From assembly GCA_019096195.1 (NCBI GenBank), contig JAGTXK010000126.1, positions 62,001 to 126,000 on the forward strand: a DNA stretch of 64,000 bases. Direction: 5' to 3'. A program made the translations under genes and the position numbers. The notes beneath the pieces were generated by a model. It saw only the letters and a list, made by a program, of their open reading frames with translations, was not told the origin of the DNA and did not search any database. Shown here piece after piece: positions 50,468 through 62,649 of the stretch. Source of the DNA: Boletus sp. NGJ. Lineage: Eukaryota > Basidiomycota > Agaricomycetes > Boletales > Boletaceae. Each line of letters opens with the position of its first letter. Position 1 is the first letter of the stretch.

Positions 50468-50966
50468 CATACACAGCAAAGAAATTGACACAAAAATGGA
50501 TAGGACCTTATAAAATCACTCAAGTCCTTCCAAATGTAGTAACACTCAAATTACCCAAATCTATTCACATACATCCAACTGTGAACATCTCTTGTGTCAA
50601 ACCTTACAGAGAAGTGCTGCCTGGACAGCCAAAATCTTGTCCAGATGTGATTGAGATTGATGAAGAGGATAAGGAGCAATTCAAAGTCAATTTCATAGCT
50701 GCTTCCAGAATGAAGAACAGAAAGTTAGAATATTTAGTGCATTGGAAAGGGTATAATGAAACAAATCATACATGAGAGTCTAGTGACATTATCAACACCA
50801 CACTAGATGCAGTTCAAAACTTCCATAAACAAAACCCTTCCACACCACAAAAACTCAGTGGACTTTCCACTGCTTCATTTGCTTCACTATTTATACCTTA
50901 TGAAAACCTCACCAAAACCATGTGAACTATGACTCACCTGGAATTCAAGTTCTAAAAAGGGGGTAG

Positions 50967-51432
50967 TGTTATGATATGAATATTTTCAAACTTTTAATCT
51001 CATTCCTTACTTCTCACTTTTCAATCTGTTTTCCCAATTAAGTCACATGACCATGGAAACAATCACATGATATGGTCTAGAACCTATATTGTCATATGAC
51101 ATCATACCTCATGTGATCCATGACTCTTTAATCTCTATCTTTCCCACACAGCCCTATTAATTTCTGTCTTATCATATGTAGTAAATTATCACATGCACAG
51201 CATGGTCTGTGCATCATCCCTGTACATATATAAAGTAGACACTTGACAACTGGAATCCCCAGTCTAATCCATTTGTACTTTTCCTCCAACAACTCAGTGC
51301 CTTGACCACTCTGGTCATTATAGGGTTGGAAACAGTGTGAACAACAACTCCCCACCTTATTTGTTAAGCCAGGACTCATGTAGCCTGCAAGCAGCTGAGC
51401 CTTGTGGTGTGTTCTGTAAATGATTCATAACA
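50967..51432 (+). repeat. 3' LTR of the chromovirus
   Basis: 466 bases, same ends as the 5' LTR, preceded by the purine tract AAAAAGGGGG near 50,954. One small gap (about 12 bases) and roughly 25 substitutions separate it from the 5' LTR. Confidence 0.92.
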
Positions 51433-52199
51433 ATCATCAATTGAATCTGATAGTGCAAAGATACCAAAACCAAGGGGTGAAGTTGAAAGGCCTGGACAAG
51501 ATGGCTATAATCTGAAAAATGAACTTGGATGGGACAAGGCAAGCTTCAAGACACTGTAGGTAAGACAGAGTCCCAGGGGTGGAGGTGGGTAACTCACCAC
51601 TTTATCCACAGAAGTTTGTCTATAGGGTAATTAGGAAATGCCTGGACAAAACAATATGTAGGAGCATGCAAAGTCACGACACAATAGAAAATATGAAAGC
51701 AACAGTGAGTGGAAAATAACTCATGACAAACAAAGATAACATGAAGTGCACAGGTCTTAAGCCACTATCTTAAACTCAAATATTTCCAAAATGCATGGCC
51801 AGTGTTTGATCTTATCCAACTTTGATTGAAGTATACATTATTGAGAGGTCGGTATAAGGAGAGAATTAGTGTGGGAATACTGAAGGAGCTGAAAGGGAGG
51901 GTGAGGAGGTCTGCAAAGTAGTACCTCCTATATCTATGGTCATCCGAATCAGCAAATAGTCAAACAGTGATCGCATTGCTAATAATTGCTTGCCTTGATT
52001 GCACACACCAATCCCTGTGAAACAGATCAATTGTGGGGTGGCATTTCTTCACCTTGTGCATTGAGAAATTAGCAATTGGAGACAGCAACTATACATGAAT
52101 ACAATTACAATGAATCCCATATCTTCAACTGTAATTGTACAACTCAGTGAATAATTACAATGGTTGGATCATCTCCTTCCACTCTCCAGGAATTGCATA
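51433..52199. other. AT-rich stretch right of the chromovirus
   Basis: Continuation of the sequence interrupted at 44,599. No frame I can support. Confidence 0.5.
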
Positions 52200-52740
52200 C
52201 ATTCATTTTGCTATGCCATGGTTAACACATCCATGTTCTCGGAGTCTGATGTAAACATGCACTGGTCAATGTAACCGGCTCGCAGGCACAAAGAATGGGA
52301 ATGGTGCCATCATCCACGCTGTCAAAGCCATGGAAAATAGCCTTTATGACCCGGTGAAGCACAGCCCACAGGGTAGCTGGAGGATTGGCCTATGATATGG
52401 ATGAAACACTGATTAGGAGTTCTGAGTCAAGAACTCACTGGTTGATTTGGATTTGGTGAAGGATAAATTGCAGGCACACTCAGACAAGGCATGATATCCA
52501 TGTCCACATCCACATCACTGCTACTCATACTCACTGTTGAATGATCCATGATGTCCTTCAACACTGGCTTCTTCTTTGTGCAGGTGGCCCAATGAACTAC
52601 CTTGCAGATGTCAGTTATGAGATGCTGGATATGTTCTTCAGCCAATGCTTCCTGAGAATTGGTTGCATTGTGGATGTCAGTTATTAGATGGCAGATTTAG
52701 TTCTTGGTCAATGCCTTGAGTTTGGTTGTGATGGTTTTCA
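52200..52740 (-). CDS. hypothetical protein fragment, unrecognised
   Basis: Minus-strand frames suggest two exons. About 52,427-52,645 contains ITDICKVVHWATCTKKKPVL and a Ser/Asp/Met-rich part. About 52,225-52,390 contains NPPATLWAVLHRVIKAIFHG and then DDGTIPILCACEPVTL. The composition looks coding, but there is no family match and the joining intron is a guess. It lies downstream of the SPT5-like gene on the same strand and may be a separate decayed gene or part of the same unit. Confidence 0.35.
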
Positions 52741-53093
52741 CAGTCTGAAAGAAGATAGCATGTTAGTTATGATAAAAGAAGGACAAGTCACTGCTTACAG
52801 AACAACAAGAATGAGGTCCTACTAGGTCATCAGACCCCATGGCTGGAGAGGGGTAAGAATATGATTTTGGATATCACTGATAAGGCAAGAATCAAGAAGG
52901 AAGGCTATTGTGTTGAGTGGATTGCACCTTCATGGTAATCAGGATAAGTTGGATTCCTACTAAGTAAGTTGAATGAGAGTGTGTAAATAGGGTAAGGGTA
53001 ACAATAGGTTTGAATTACATGACAACAGCATAACAACTGTTGGTCATCATAATAAATGCTGGGCAAAGATTGTGAATGGCTATTGTGAAAAAT

Positions 53094-56000
53094 TTAATCT
53101 AGACTACTACATGCTAAGCAGACATCGCCAGTAGCAATAACAATCCTGCTGTGCTCCACAGAATCTACAACTGTTATCTGTTCCTTCCTTTTCCATTGGA
53201 AAACACAATAATACTGGCATTGTAGCAGATCTTGGAGAACTAGAACTACTTCACCCTTTCTAGTCAGGTTGGCCGGAGTGAGAGATGATGCAGGAACATT
53301 GTGATATTGAATTTCACCTTCCGAATGATTGGGTGTCACAGCGAGGGAGACATGCCCAGCAGGTGTAGGTCCATTGGATCCACAGAAACAGTTTGGGCAT
53401 GTCATAAACATTACTCGCTTGCTGAAGCTACCTCTAGCATAGTGAGCATCAATGTTGAATGACAGGCTATGACGAGAAAAGTTGCAAAACTGGTCATCAA
53501 AAAGCCATCACATGCAGCCTGGATTACAGAATTTAAGAAAAAGAAGCAAACAAAACAAAAGAAATTACCCATGTTGATAACTAGCTGCATAGGTTGTACA
53601 AGCTGAGTAAGACCTTCACTTGTTATTTTCCATGCACTGTTGCCTCCACCGTTGTTCACACTGGACAAAGATGCCTTAGGTAAGAGAGGGGGGATTCCAC
53701 ATTGTGTGGTTTCGACAATGAAAGATCATTTCCTGAGGAGGTTGAACTGCTTCAGGAGATCGCCAAAGAGCATAGTCCCATCTAGTCATATTCCTAAACT
53801 ACAACACAGTTAGTTTTTATGAGTGAAAAAAAAAAACCTATTCTATGCACACATCATGAAGTTTCATTGAAATACCATGGTAGTCTGGTAAAGAGACCAC
53901 ACAGGAATTATAACATATTGACCACAGGGTGGCTCAAAAACCCTTTTTACTCCCCCCAATCACCCAGACATCATGACTGATTGAATTTGTGACCTTCAGA
54001 GGAGAGTATTCAATGATTTTCATGCAAAGCTGAATTGCAATGTTGATCTAAGCTGTGTGAGCAATTTCAACAATATGAATGAAGCACAGGAGCTTACTCA
54101 TTGGGCATCAATGTTAGACACCAACTCCACTGTACCATGTGGGAAATCCAACTGTCGAACAATACCAATGGTGCCACAATATTCACTCCTTACAACTTGC
54201 AATGTGTCTCCTAAGGTGACATTGTAACCCTTGTCGCTGAAAGAGGTCAATGCCTGCAAATGTCTCAAAGCCACAACCTCATCAGAATGGATGATCAACT
54301 TTTCCAATTTATCTCTAGGGTCTGGAATAGTGGAATTAATCCACATCCAGTCTTTATCAGGAAATATCCAATCAATTACTCCCTGACGCCCAGTATGTCA
54401 TCCTTTCACAATCGACACTGAGTCTCCCAACATTGGGATGTTGAAATCATTTTCAGAGGAGTGAGACTTCTTGATGTCCAGACCAGAGTGATGCAATGTT
54501 AGTGACACTACATGCCTGGACAAGTGGATTTCTAAGAATGTAGATGGGATGGGTATCTTTGAGGCAAGAACTTAGTGTAAATAATTTCAGAACTGGATAG
54601 ATTACTTATGATGTTCAGATCCTGTTTGACAAGTAATGTAACGATGTCCTTGGAGCTGCTGAGGACCATCTCAGCAGATCCATAATGGACACCAGCAAGT
54701 ACTTTCACTTCATCACCATATCTGAATACCCATTGAACATCTATGATTGGTATGTCATACACAGCTGGTGCCACATCAATATCTGCCAAGGCAATTTTTA
54801 TAGAACTGTGCTCAACATCGAGAGATATGATTGTTGTTCTTTTGCCCACAAAATCACCCATTTGGCATCAGACAAGATCACCTTCTTTCCAGAATTGGGC
54901 AGAAAACAAAAGGTGGGAATGGGTGATCAGATCGGAGTTTACCTGTGCTTCAACATGAAGGGCAATTTGGTCTGGATGGGGTATTGTAACACTCCTGAGG
55001 GAGCTCTTGGCAAATGAATGCCTGAGGAGGCCGCAATGATAGTACAGGCCCTTGCATCTGAAAATACTGTCCTGATGTCTGAAAGATAGTACTTTGTGAC
55101 CTGCATTTGAGGCAGAGGTCAGATTGAAAAGTCTCTGGTCCCTTCATTTTTCAGCTATTACCTGCAGGATGTCATCTTTGTCAATGACATCATAAGGATG
55201 CTCACATGGAACAACAAGCACATCTAAAGATGTGTCATCGCCACAGAGAACATATGCAATATCATTGTGATACAATCCTTGTTTGATACGAACCCACAAA
55301 TTGAAAGGAATGGCATTGACATTTGACAGTTATGTAGTGTATTCGTTGTTGGGAAGATGAACTATGTCTCAGATTGCTCACTTGTGGGACCGTGGGATAT
55401 GATGGTGGATATTGGTGGGGCTGACTGCTTCAACATAAATTTTGAGGCTCATGAAGAGCACCTTCTAAACTTGCAGCCCTTGATCCTTGAGATGCTTGTG
55501 CATGAAGTCCACCACACTGTCTAAGAAGGGCATAAGAGATATGAAAAATAAAAAAAAACATAGCACAACTTACTCATAAAAAAATCAACCACATAAACCT
55601 GATCACTCTGAGTTGGTGGAAATATATTTAAGTTGATCAGAAGGGTCGATGGGTCTGTGCTTAAGCCTACCAAACCATGGTGTTGACGATTTTCATAGCA
55701 CTCAATGATGCTGTCCAGATCTTTGGCATATGACACCTGCCCTATGGATCTGATTGTGGTCACATGAATGCTATTGAGCTCTGCATCATAGTCATCCTCT
55801 GAGCTATTGCTACCTTCAGAGGCCGCTATATTGACAAAAATGGAACTGATCTTATGCCACTTTGCAGAGCGTTGGTATTTCTCACTCAACAGGCAAGTGT
55901 GGCGTAAGTGAGGTGCTTGACGTCTGATTGGAAGCAACCAGAAACACAATGCAATGCTTGGCCATGGCATCTTCCAAGGCCTTGAGAGGCTTGGGCACCC

Positions 56001-56644
56001 CGCTGTCTACCACTAATAGGTCAATAGTGTCATCCTCTAGAGAGGATGCATTAGATAAGGTGTCATATGTGGCCTGCCATTTCTTGTAAACAAAATGTGC
56101 ACCGAAAGCCTCCATTTGTTGGGTCAACTCAACAAACTCGAAGCGACCTTCTGCCCAATTTCGGAGCAACTCCCATGCAGTAATATCCACAAGCAGAAAT
56201 GTTCCAGGGGCTAGAAACATGTCAATTTACCATTACTATGATATCACCCCAGAATCATACCTTGACCAGGCAGCATGATAGGTGACAATGAGTGAGCTGG
56301 GCGACTGGCTGATGAATCCTGATGCTGCAATGAGGGACCTGGAAATATTATTAAAGGTGCACCAGGGTGTTAATCAAACAGGGTTGGAAATAAAGATTAA
56401 CATGATACTTACTGGCAGCCAGGAACTCAGTATTTAAACGCTGCTTGAATTCCTCAAAGCCTGCTGTTTCCATAAAGGTGATAAATTCAATCATGTCCTC
56501 CCAGTGGCTTGCAACAAATTCTTGGCTGGTGCAAGCTACCTCTAGCTTGATTGTTGCCAGAATGGTGGTAGAGATGCATTTTTCATTAGCAAAGTTCTCT
56601 ACAGCAGCTAGTGCAGCTGGAACAGACATTGTGGAGGTGATCAT
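53094..56644 (-). CDS. SPT5-like protein with several KOW domains, probably decayed
   Basis: In minus-strand order: an N-terminal exon around 56,351-56,644, a segment with FLLVDITAWELLRNWAEGRF (56,100-56,220), an acidic segment (SEGSNSSEDDYDAE), then KOW-type elements. These are NLWVRIKQGLYHNDIAYVL (about 55,240-55,300), YGDEVKVLAGVHYGSAEMVL (about 54,660-54,725), GDTLQVVRSEYCGTIGIVRQ (about 54,150-54,210) and a C-terminal Ser/Pro segment with SSLTPANLTRKGEVVLVLQD (about 53,225-53,285). The WVRIK-G-Y-D-A and GD-V-G patterns are typical of SPT5 KOW domains, which bind RNA polymerase and nucleic acid. This is not the housekeeping SPT5: it is divergent, split into many exons and surrounded by transposons. 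In-frame stops near 55,335-55,345 suggest decay unless an intron removes them. The role is unknown. Confidence 0.55.
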
Positions 56645-57224
56645 GAGCTGAGAGATATCTGGCTGGTATATTGTGGCAGAGATGGGTAGTGCTTTGAAGT
56701 CGGTGGATGGTGGTCACAGCTGTTGTCAAGAACAGAACTTAGCATGTGAACACATGCAATGTGTGGAGTTATGTATGTTCCACAAATTGTGGGGATGCAA
56801 ACAATTGAGTATGTTATTGTCAGCACCACAGCATCTCACCTGCCTACATTTTGAGAGACAGCATTCTTGTGCGCGACAGGCTACTGCTACAGCTACTATG
56901 GTGACGGATGTAATGTATTTTCAAAACACAAAGTGTATTCCCCAACGGGTCGCTATGGAGTGGATGCAGGATGAGTAGCTTCGAATGAATTGATATTGCG
57001 AATCAAACTTACTGCAGGCAAGCCCAACATCACTAATCAGTTCCACACTTGTTGAGAAAATGACTAAGTAGATAAATACGCTGTCAGTGACAGCAGGGTC
57101 AACATATATCATAGAGAGTGTATACCATAGAGGGTGAAGACTTACTTTGTGAAGACACTGCCAGGAGTAAGCAGAATAATGTGGGAAGTGGGAAAGGGTA
57201 CAAAAAAGTGGTGAGCAGGTAGAT

Positions 57225-57385
57225 ATAGTGAACCGAACTCAGCCCGGGAGAAGCTGGCTCATGTGAGTCCACACAAGTCCACATTGTCACCCAGAAGAAG
57301 CTAGCCACTCACGTGAGTGCCAAACTCGGTTCACTATATCAACCCATTGATTTCTCATGGTCGCCTTTTCCCTCTTTCCGCTCTT
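57225..57385. repeat. palindromic AGTGAACC module (copy Y)
   Basis: TATAGTGAACCGAACTCAGC at the left and GCCAAACTCGGTTCACTATA at the right form an imperfect inverted pair about 115 bases overall, followed by ATCAACCCATTGATTTCTCA. It matches the module at 43,838-43,985, with an 11-base insertion. It lies between the minus-strand SPT5-like gene and the plus-strand gene at 57.8-59.9 kb. Confidence 0.75.
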
Positions 57386-57789
57386 CCACCACAATTAACC
57401 TTTACTGTAGTGGTTGGTTGTACCAGTTGTACCGTAAATCTAAATATTCATGCTGTATAGATGGTGAACGTGAACTCATTAATGTTGCGCACTGCACTGC
57501 CATCCACCTTGCCTACAGGAAAGTGACAGGTGTGTTGTCTTTTGGTTCTTTCTTGTACTCTTATCATGCAGTTACTAAGTTATGCTGTTGCTATTGTTAG
57601 ATACGCTGGGAGACTTTGTGCTGAGACAATTAGTAGGTACGTACTAGGAGTGTCTTTTTGCTCTATGTCATCTCATTTTTTGTTTCAGCTCATTTTTTTG
57701 TTCATCTTAAGTGGGTGCTATTGGGCACTATGCTGAATGTATATTACTGCACACCTGCAGAATCATTGATGATGTATAACAATGTCGTT

Positions 57790-59942
57790 CCATCCTCACC
57801 CCAACCCTGACCATGCAATGATGCCTGGCACATTGTCTACACTTCCCAATTCTGAAAATGTATAGACCGTTACTCTATTTGTGGACAACAATGCAGGTAC
57901 AATCTTAGATGCTAACTGTGATCACAAGATAACGCTTCAGCTAGACCCTGATCATGCAATGCCTGATGGATTGCCTACACATCCCATTTCTGAAAATGTA
58001 CAGAGAATTTCTGAAGATATTCTATTTGTGGATGACAATGCAGGTACATTATTAGATGCTAACCATGATCATTAGATAACACTTCAGCTAGACACTTCAG
58101 AAGTGGATCACCAACTCTTAGGTCTGGACAGCATTGAACAGAACCTCATGGTTGAGCATACTGAAAATGGCAAACATTGCAATAATGACAATGAACACTG
58201 TGACTGTACCATAAGTTCTTTTCTTTTCTAATAAAAGCTATGTTGAATCTTCATTAGGTCAACAACTGATCAGTGAAATGCTGCTATGAGGAAGTGGATT
58301 ATTCTCATAACCTCAGAAAGGAATTATATGGCATTATAAAGGAGACAGAGCAGGTAGTGCCCTGTTTGAGATCAAAGCTACGAGAGCAAGGAGTGGTATA
58401 TTGGATGTACACACATTTCTTGACCAGCAGATCTAAAATTTCACTCAGGCATATGTGAAACTTCAACATGAATCTTGCACCCAATATGAAATAGCCATAC
58501 AAGCTACCCAATGGCAAATGCACAAGACTTAGGAGTTAGTTCTTCAGAAGCAAAGGTTGGAGTTTGATGAGTTCTGAAAGCAACTTGAAGTAAGTGATTT
58601 AGTAAGTTAATCAATTGACTGTTCTTGACATGAGGATAGATATAAGTGGTTGAAGGACTTTTGGTGCTGTAAAACTCAATCATTGCTTAGGACAATAAAG
58701 CACTGCATGACAGAATGCCATCAGTACCAGAAGGCTCTTCTAATGAGGAACAAGAAAGGGCCAATATGACACTATTTGTCTCTGCCATGGTGGAAGCTGT
58801 TATCAAAGGAATAGAAGCAGCTATCTGCAATGCAATGGTGAACAGAAAGTCATTCACTAGCCCCAGTCCCAAGCATATCGACAGTGGAGGAGGGTCAAAA
58901 ATGAAGAACTACAGAATGAGAAATCAATGGAACCGAGAGAGCATCGTGATTTTATATTGGTAAATACAACTCTTCTTACAAACCTGATAATAATTGACAA
59001 TGACTCCAGGGTGTAGTTTGCAGCCTTTTGAAGGAGAAGTTTGACATCATACAGGACATTTATTTTATCAACCACAAGCAAGCTTCTGCAGCAGATGTAT
59101 GAGCGTATGAACAAGAAGACAGCCCTAGGCCTGATGCAAATGCCCTTGCCTTCGATCTCACCCAAAATCATTCTTTGTTATAAAATGGTAAAGTTCTGGA
59201 TATCTTACTTTGTGAGCTTCAAGCACAGTGTGAAGAGCAAAATTGGCCGGTGAAAAAGTCAGACAATCATATCCTCGATGTCTTGCATGGCTGTTACAAG
59301 CAGCTCTGTACAGTATGGAGGAATGCTCAGCCAAAACTGAGGACCTTGGGCAGTTTGGAATTATCTACTGAAGTTGAGGCACAACTACTGGGTCAGAAGT
59401 TACAGATTGTGAAAGAAAGTCGACAAGCCACTTGTTGCTGAAATGTAAGTTATTTGGGATTATTAGGTTCAGGTACTAGTTATCATACCCAGAAATTCCA
59501 CTGCAGGATGTCGATTCTTAATCACACTGTTATCCTGAAGACTACAGATAATGACGACAATGTTCTTGCATGAGAATGGCTTCAGCATCTCATCTCAATC
59601 CTAGGTAAACATGGGATGAGTTCCGAAGACAGTGATGTGGAAAATGAGGTGGAAAGTGTACTTCAAGTCAAGAATATGACATAGTGGCACTGTGTCAGCA
59701 CTGAATTGGACATTGTGGACTTCCAGTGGGCATTGGATGCTGATATATTTGCTCCACAGGGTTCAAAACCAGTCAAAAGGATACATGCATCCGCCAATCC
59801 GCTGAGCTGCAGGGATGTGGTTGAAGGCTTACTATTGGCTCTATATGATTCTGTTTGGCTGGAAGGCCTTACTCAGCATCAAACAGATTGCTTGGCCATA
59901 TTATATAGTGACTTCCCATGGATGAAATTTGCAGTAGCTTGA
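57790..59942 (+). CDS. multi-exon hypothetical protein with HGMSSEDSD motif, probably decayed
   Basis: Plus-strand exons with clear protein-like sequence. A tandem-repeated part at 57,804-58,095 has DNAGTILDAN and DDNAGTLLDAN. Then come SHNLRKELYGIIKETEQVVP (58,300), NMTLFVSAMVEAVIKGIEAA (58,765), KSDNHILDVLHGCYKQLC (59,257), GKHGMSSEDSDVENEVES (59,600), and the end with DADIFAPQGSKPVKRIHASA and NPLSCRDVVEGLLLALYDSV to 59,942. From memory, the (D/H)GMSS(D/E)(E/D)SD motif followed by a P-x-R and W-L-x-L C-terminus recurs in many Agaricomycete hypothetical proteins near transposons; no function is known. In-frame stops (for example at 58,072-58,074 and 58,456-58,458) may be intron or decay. Confidence 0.5.
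57804..58095 (+). repeat. two-unit tandem repeat of about 141 bases within a coding region
   Basis: Units 57,804-57,944 and 57,945-58,095 share ACCCTGA(C/T)CATGCAATG, TCTGAAAATGTA and GA(C/T)AA(C/T)GCAGGTACA blocks. Together they encode a duplicated acidic segment. Confidence 0.75.
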
Positions 59943-62640
59943 ATATAGGCCATTGTATTCATTTATGTAAATCTACACCAGCCATCAAGTGACTCATCAT
60001 GTACCAAATTCGGTTCACTATATTCACAAGGACATTTCTCACAAACACTTCTTCCACTCTGGTGGTACAAAGAATGCTCGTCATCAGATTTTTAGATTGA
60101 AGTACAATATCATGTCATTCAAGAAAACTGTCTATTGTCATCAGCTACAGATCAGCAGGGTACAATCCTTTATAACACTACCTAATCCCATTTCACCAGC
60201 TCCAGCCCAACCATTGCTCAGCTCCTCTGCATGGCCAAAACCCAGAGGTGCAGACACCCAATTGTTCTTCTTATGCCCCATCTCATTTATCAGCATACCT
60301 ACTCCATGCACTGTCTCTGAGTGCTGCTTGACTGGAACTTTGATCTGTCTCTTGCTTGTCTCCTATCTTTCTGGCTGGTGATGGTGCATCCACCTTGATG
60401 CTTGGAACATGTCAACCTCTATGCCCTTGTAATCAGGAGTTTCGAATTGTTTCTCTACATGAAAGGTGTTGTTGACTTCAATGCCCTTAGGAACTGGAGT
60501 TCTGAAATGTTTCTCGCTTTCCCCCTGTCATCCTATCTTGTGCTGCATCCACTCTAATGCTTGGGATGTGTTGTTGACTTACCGTTACGATATCCATGCT
60601 TGTTCCATATATTGAAGAGACTATGCACAGGTGAGCCCCATTGTTGATAATTCTTTATGATGTTAGATGATTCCATTGCTCAGATGAAACGACTCACCAG
60701 AGTTTGGGATGCAAGAAGCATCATGATCATTCTGATTGCTAACAGTTGAATCAAGACCTGCACAAGTGTTCTGAGGATGCCCCATCCAGTTTTGAGTTCA
60801 TTGTTGATTTCTCTAGTCGAATGTATGTGCTTCTTCCAAATGCTGATTTTAACATTACTCTCATTGCTAGAGGATGCTGCAACAACAAGGAAACAATGAT
60901 CACCTTCATGCACCTTTGACTCTGTTAGTGGTTGTATAGCTTCATACCATACTTGAAATGCTTACTAATATTGTTTGCACTCACCCAGTGTTCAAGTGAT
61001 GCAAGGTTTGAATCAACTCTCCACTTCCCTTGTTAAATATGAACACCTTTTCATTTTCCCCACTGCCCACAATCATGTCACACTACTCAGTGAAAACTAC
61101 CTGCTTAGAATACATCTTTGTAGGCTTTGTGTGGTACATTCAGATACATGTTCCATTGTCCAGATGATGTAGACTAAACCCAGTGACAGCATTGTCGAGA
61201 TAAAGTAAGTACAGGATTGGTCTACCACTGCTCCACCACTAATGATACTGTATACTATAAAATGCAAGCAAGTATATGGGCAACATAAATCATTCTATCT
61301 GTTGACTGTGTTGTGACGATAGAACCATTCCTACCCCTAAGGGTGTAGCTGATTGAGACTCGGATAAGTTTAAGCTTAGTTATTGTCTGAACTGGCTTAC
61401 ATTTCTCCATCATACATGCCAAAGACTATGACATCTCCACCATGAAAATACAATGTCCATGGAACCATAGAGGCAAGTTCAATACTGAAGATATAGGATA
61501 CTGGATAAATTATATTTGAAATCAATGGACTAGAGTTGAACATGCTTGTTGCGAGTAGCTATTAGGACATGGGGATTGGCTCTGATGGCTTCACAGGTAA
61601 GATGCATTATTTCCACCCTAGTGCTGATTCTTCTTGACTAAACTTCTGCAAACTCAGCAACTGCATCTCTACACTGTCCCCATATGATGACATAACCAAG
61701 TCCTATTCCTGCCAATAGGGTTTTCTAAACATCATCTCTCTGAGTCAGCCATGCTATGCATATAACAGGTCATGGGAATTTTGCATCTCATTGAGCTTCA
61801 GGGCTTGGATCCATTGCTGCAAATCCCATATTCATAAACCATCAATTCCTAAGTGTAGTTAGTTGTACAACATTTCCTTAGCAAGATTTTGCTCACCTCC
61901 ACTCGCCAGTAGATTTCCATCATGTGAAACAGCAAGGCACAATATGGCATCCTGATGACCTGTAAGCCTAGTGTCAAGCTTGTATTGATTGGGAGTAGAG
62001 AATTGAAAGAACATTGATGAAGTGTTGTTGATGAATGGAACATTGGCTTATAAGCATCAGGCTCACAATGGTGCTTGCAACACTTTCTCTTATTGTTTCT
62101 CTTATTTTTCTTATCCAATTGATAATGGTATGTTGCCAGGATGCTAACTCACAATACTGCCTCTTATTGTTTTCCTTAGCACTTACAATGAGCCTGCCTC
62201 CAATCAATAATGGTACATTGCCCTTGTAAATTATATTATTAGTGAAAGATTTAGGGAGGTTTATTGTTTGGCAATGGTGGGTTGTCCCAATTTGGCCTTT
62301 CCCAGCTGAGTTCAATTCACTATATTAATCTCACCTCAGCCAGAATGCAAACTCTTCCACCTACACAATAACAATGTATTAGGGGGGTTGGTGTTGTCTC
62401 TGTTAATGACCATAACAATAAGATCTATGCATGAAATGAAAGAAGACAATAATGCATATGATTGGTGATAAGAGTTAAGTAGGGTTAGTGTATGATGTCA
62501 TCTCTGTCTCTATTGATGACTTGTTAACAATAAGATCGATCAGGTACTTAACATGAACGGGTGGTCAATATTATGAAAAGACCTACTCACTTCTCTTCCC
62601 AGATCAGTATTCAGACATGAATCACAAATCTTCACTGGCT
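59943..62640. other. AT-rich stretch with half-copies of the AGTGAACC module
   Basis: 59,980-60,042 matches the right half of the module (CCAAATTCGGTTCACTATAT...CATTTCTCA). 62,294-62,330 matches the reverse complement of its left half (CCCAGCTGAGTTCAATTCAC). Between them are imperfect repeats at about 60,370-60,575 (TGCATCCAC...AATGCTTGG twice; TCAATGCCCTTAG-GAACTGG). No gene is supported; the frames are short. Confidence 0.5.
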
Positions 62641-62649
62641 GAAGTCTCT

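Larger units (their letters stand above)
44600..51432 (+). mobile_element. Ty3/Gypsy LTR retrotransposon, chromovirus, fossil
   Basis: A full-length but broken chromovirus of about 6.8 kb, including a nested solo LTR. It is flanked by the 5-base target duplication ATCAT (44,595-44,599 and 51,433-51,437). Parts in order: 5' LTR 44,600-45,077; gag about 45,648-46,811 with a CCHC knuckle (CFHCGKPGHIKPNC, about 46,467); protease region about 47,140 (DSGASH); reverse transcriptase about 47,700-48,460; RNase H about 48,510-48,720; integrase about 48,990-49,860 with an HHCC-type zinc segment; a C-terminal chromodomain near 50,690-50,790 (YLVHWKGYNE); a purine tract before the 3' LTR; 3' LTR 50,967-51,432. 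The LTRs differ at roughly 25 positions (about 5%) plus one small gap, mostly transitions, so the insertion is not recent. On the order of ten or more breaks; inactive. Confidence 0.93.

Noticed and set aside
59980-62330. A complete 5.1-kb DNA transposon bounded by inverted module halves at 57,225 and 62,330
   Set aside because: The halves are short and the target duplication is not convincing (only TA), and no transposase lies between them; left as part of the module finding.
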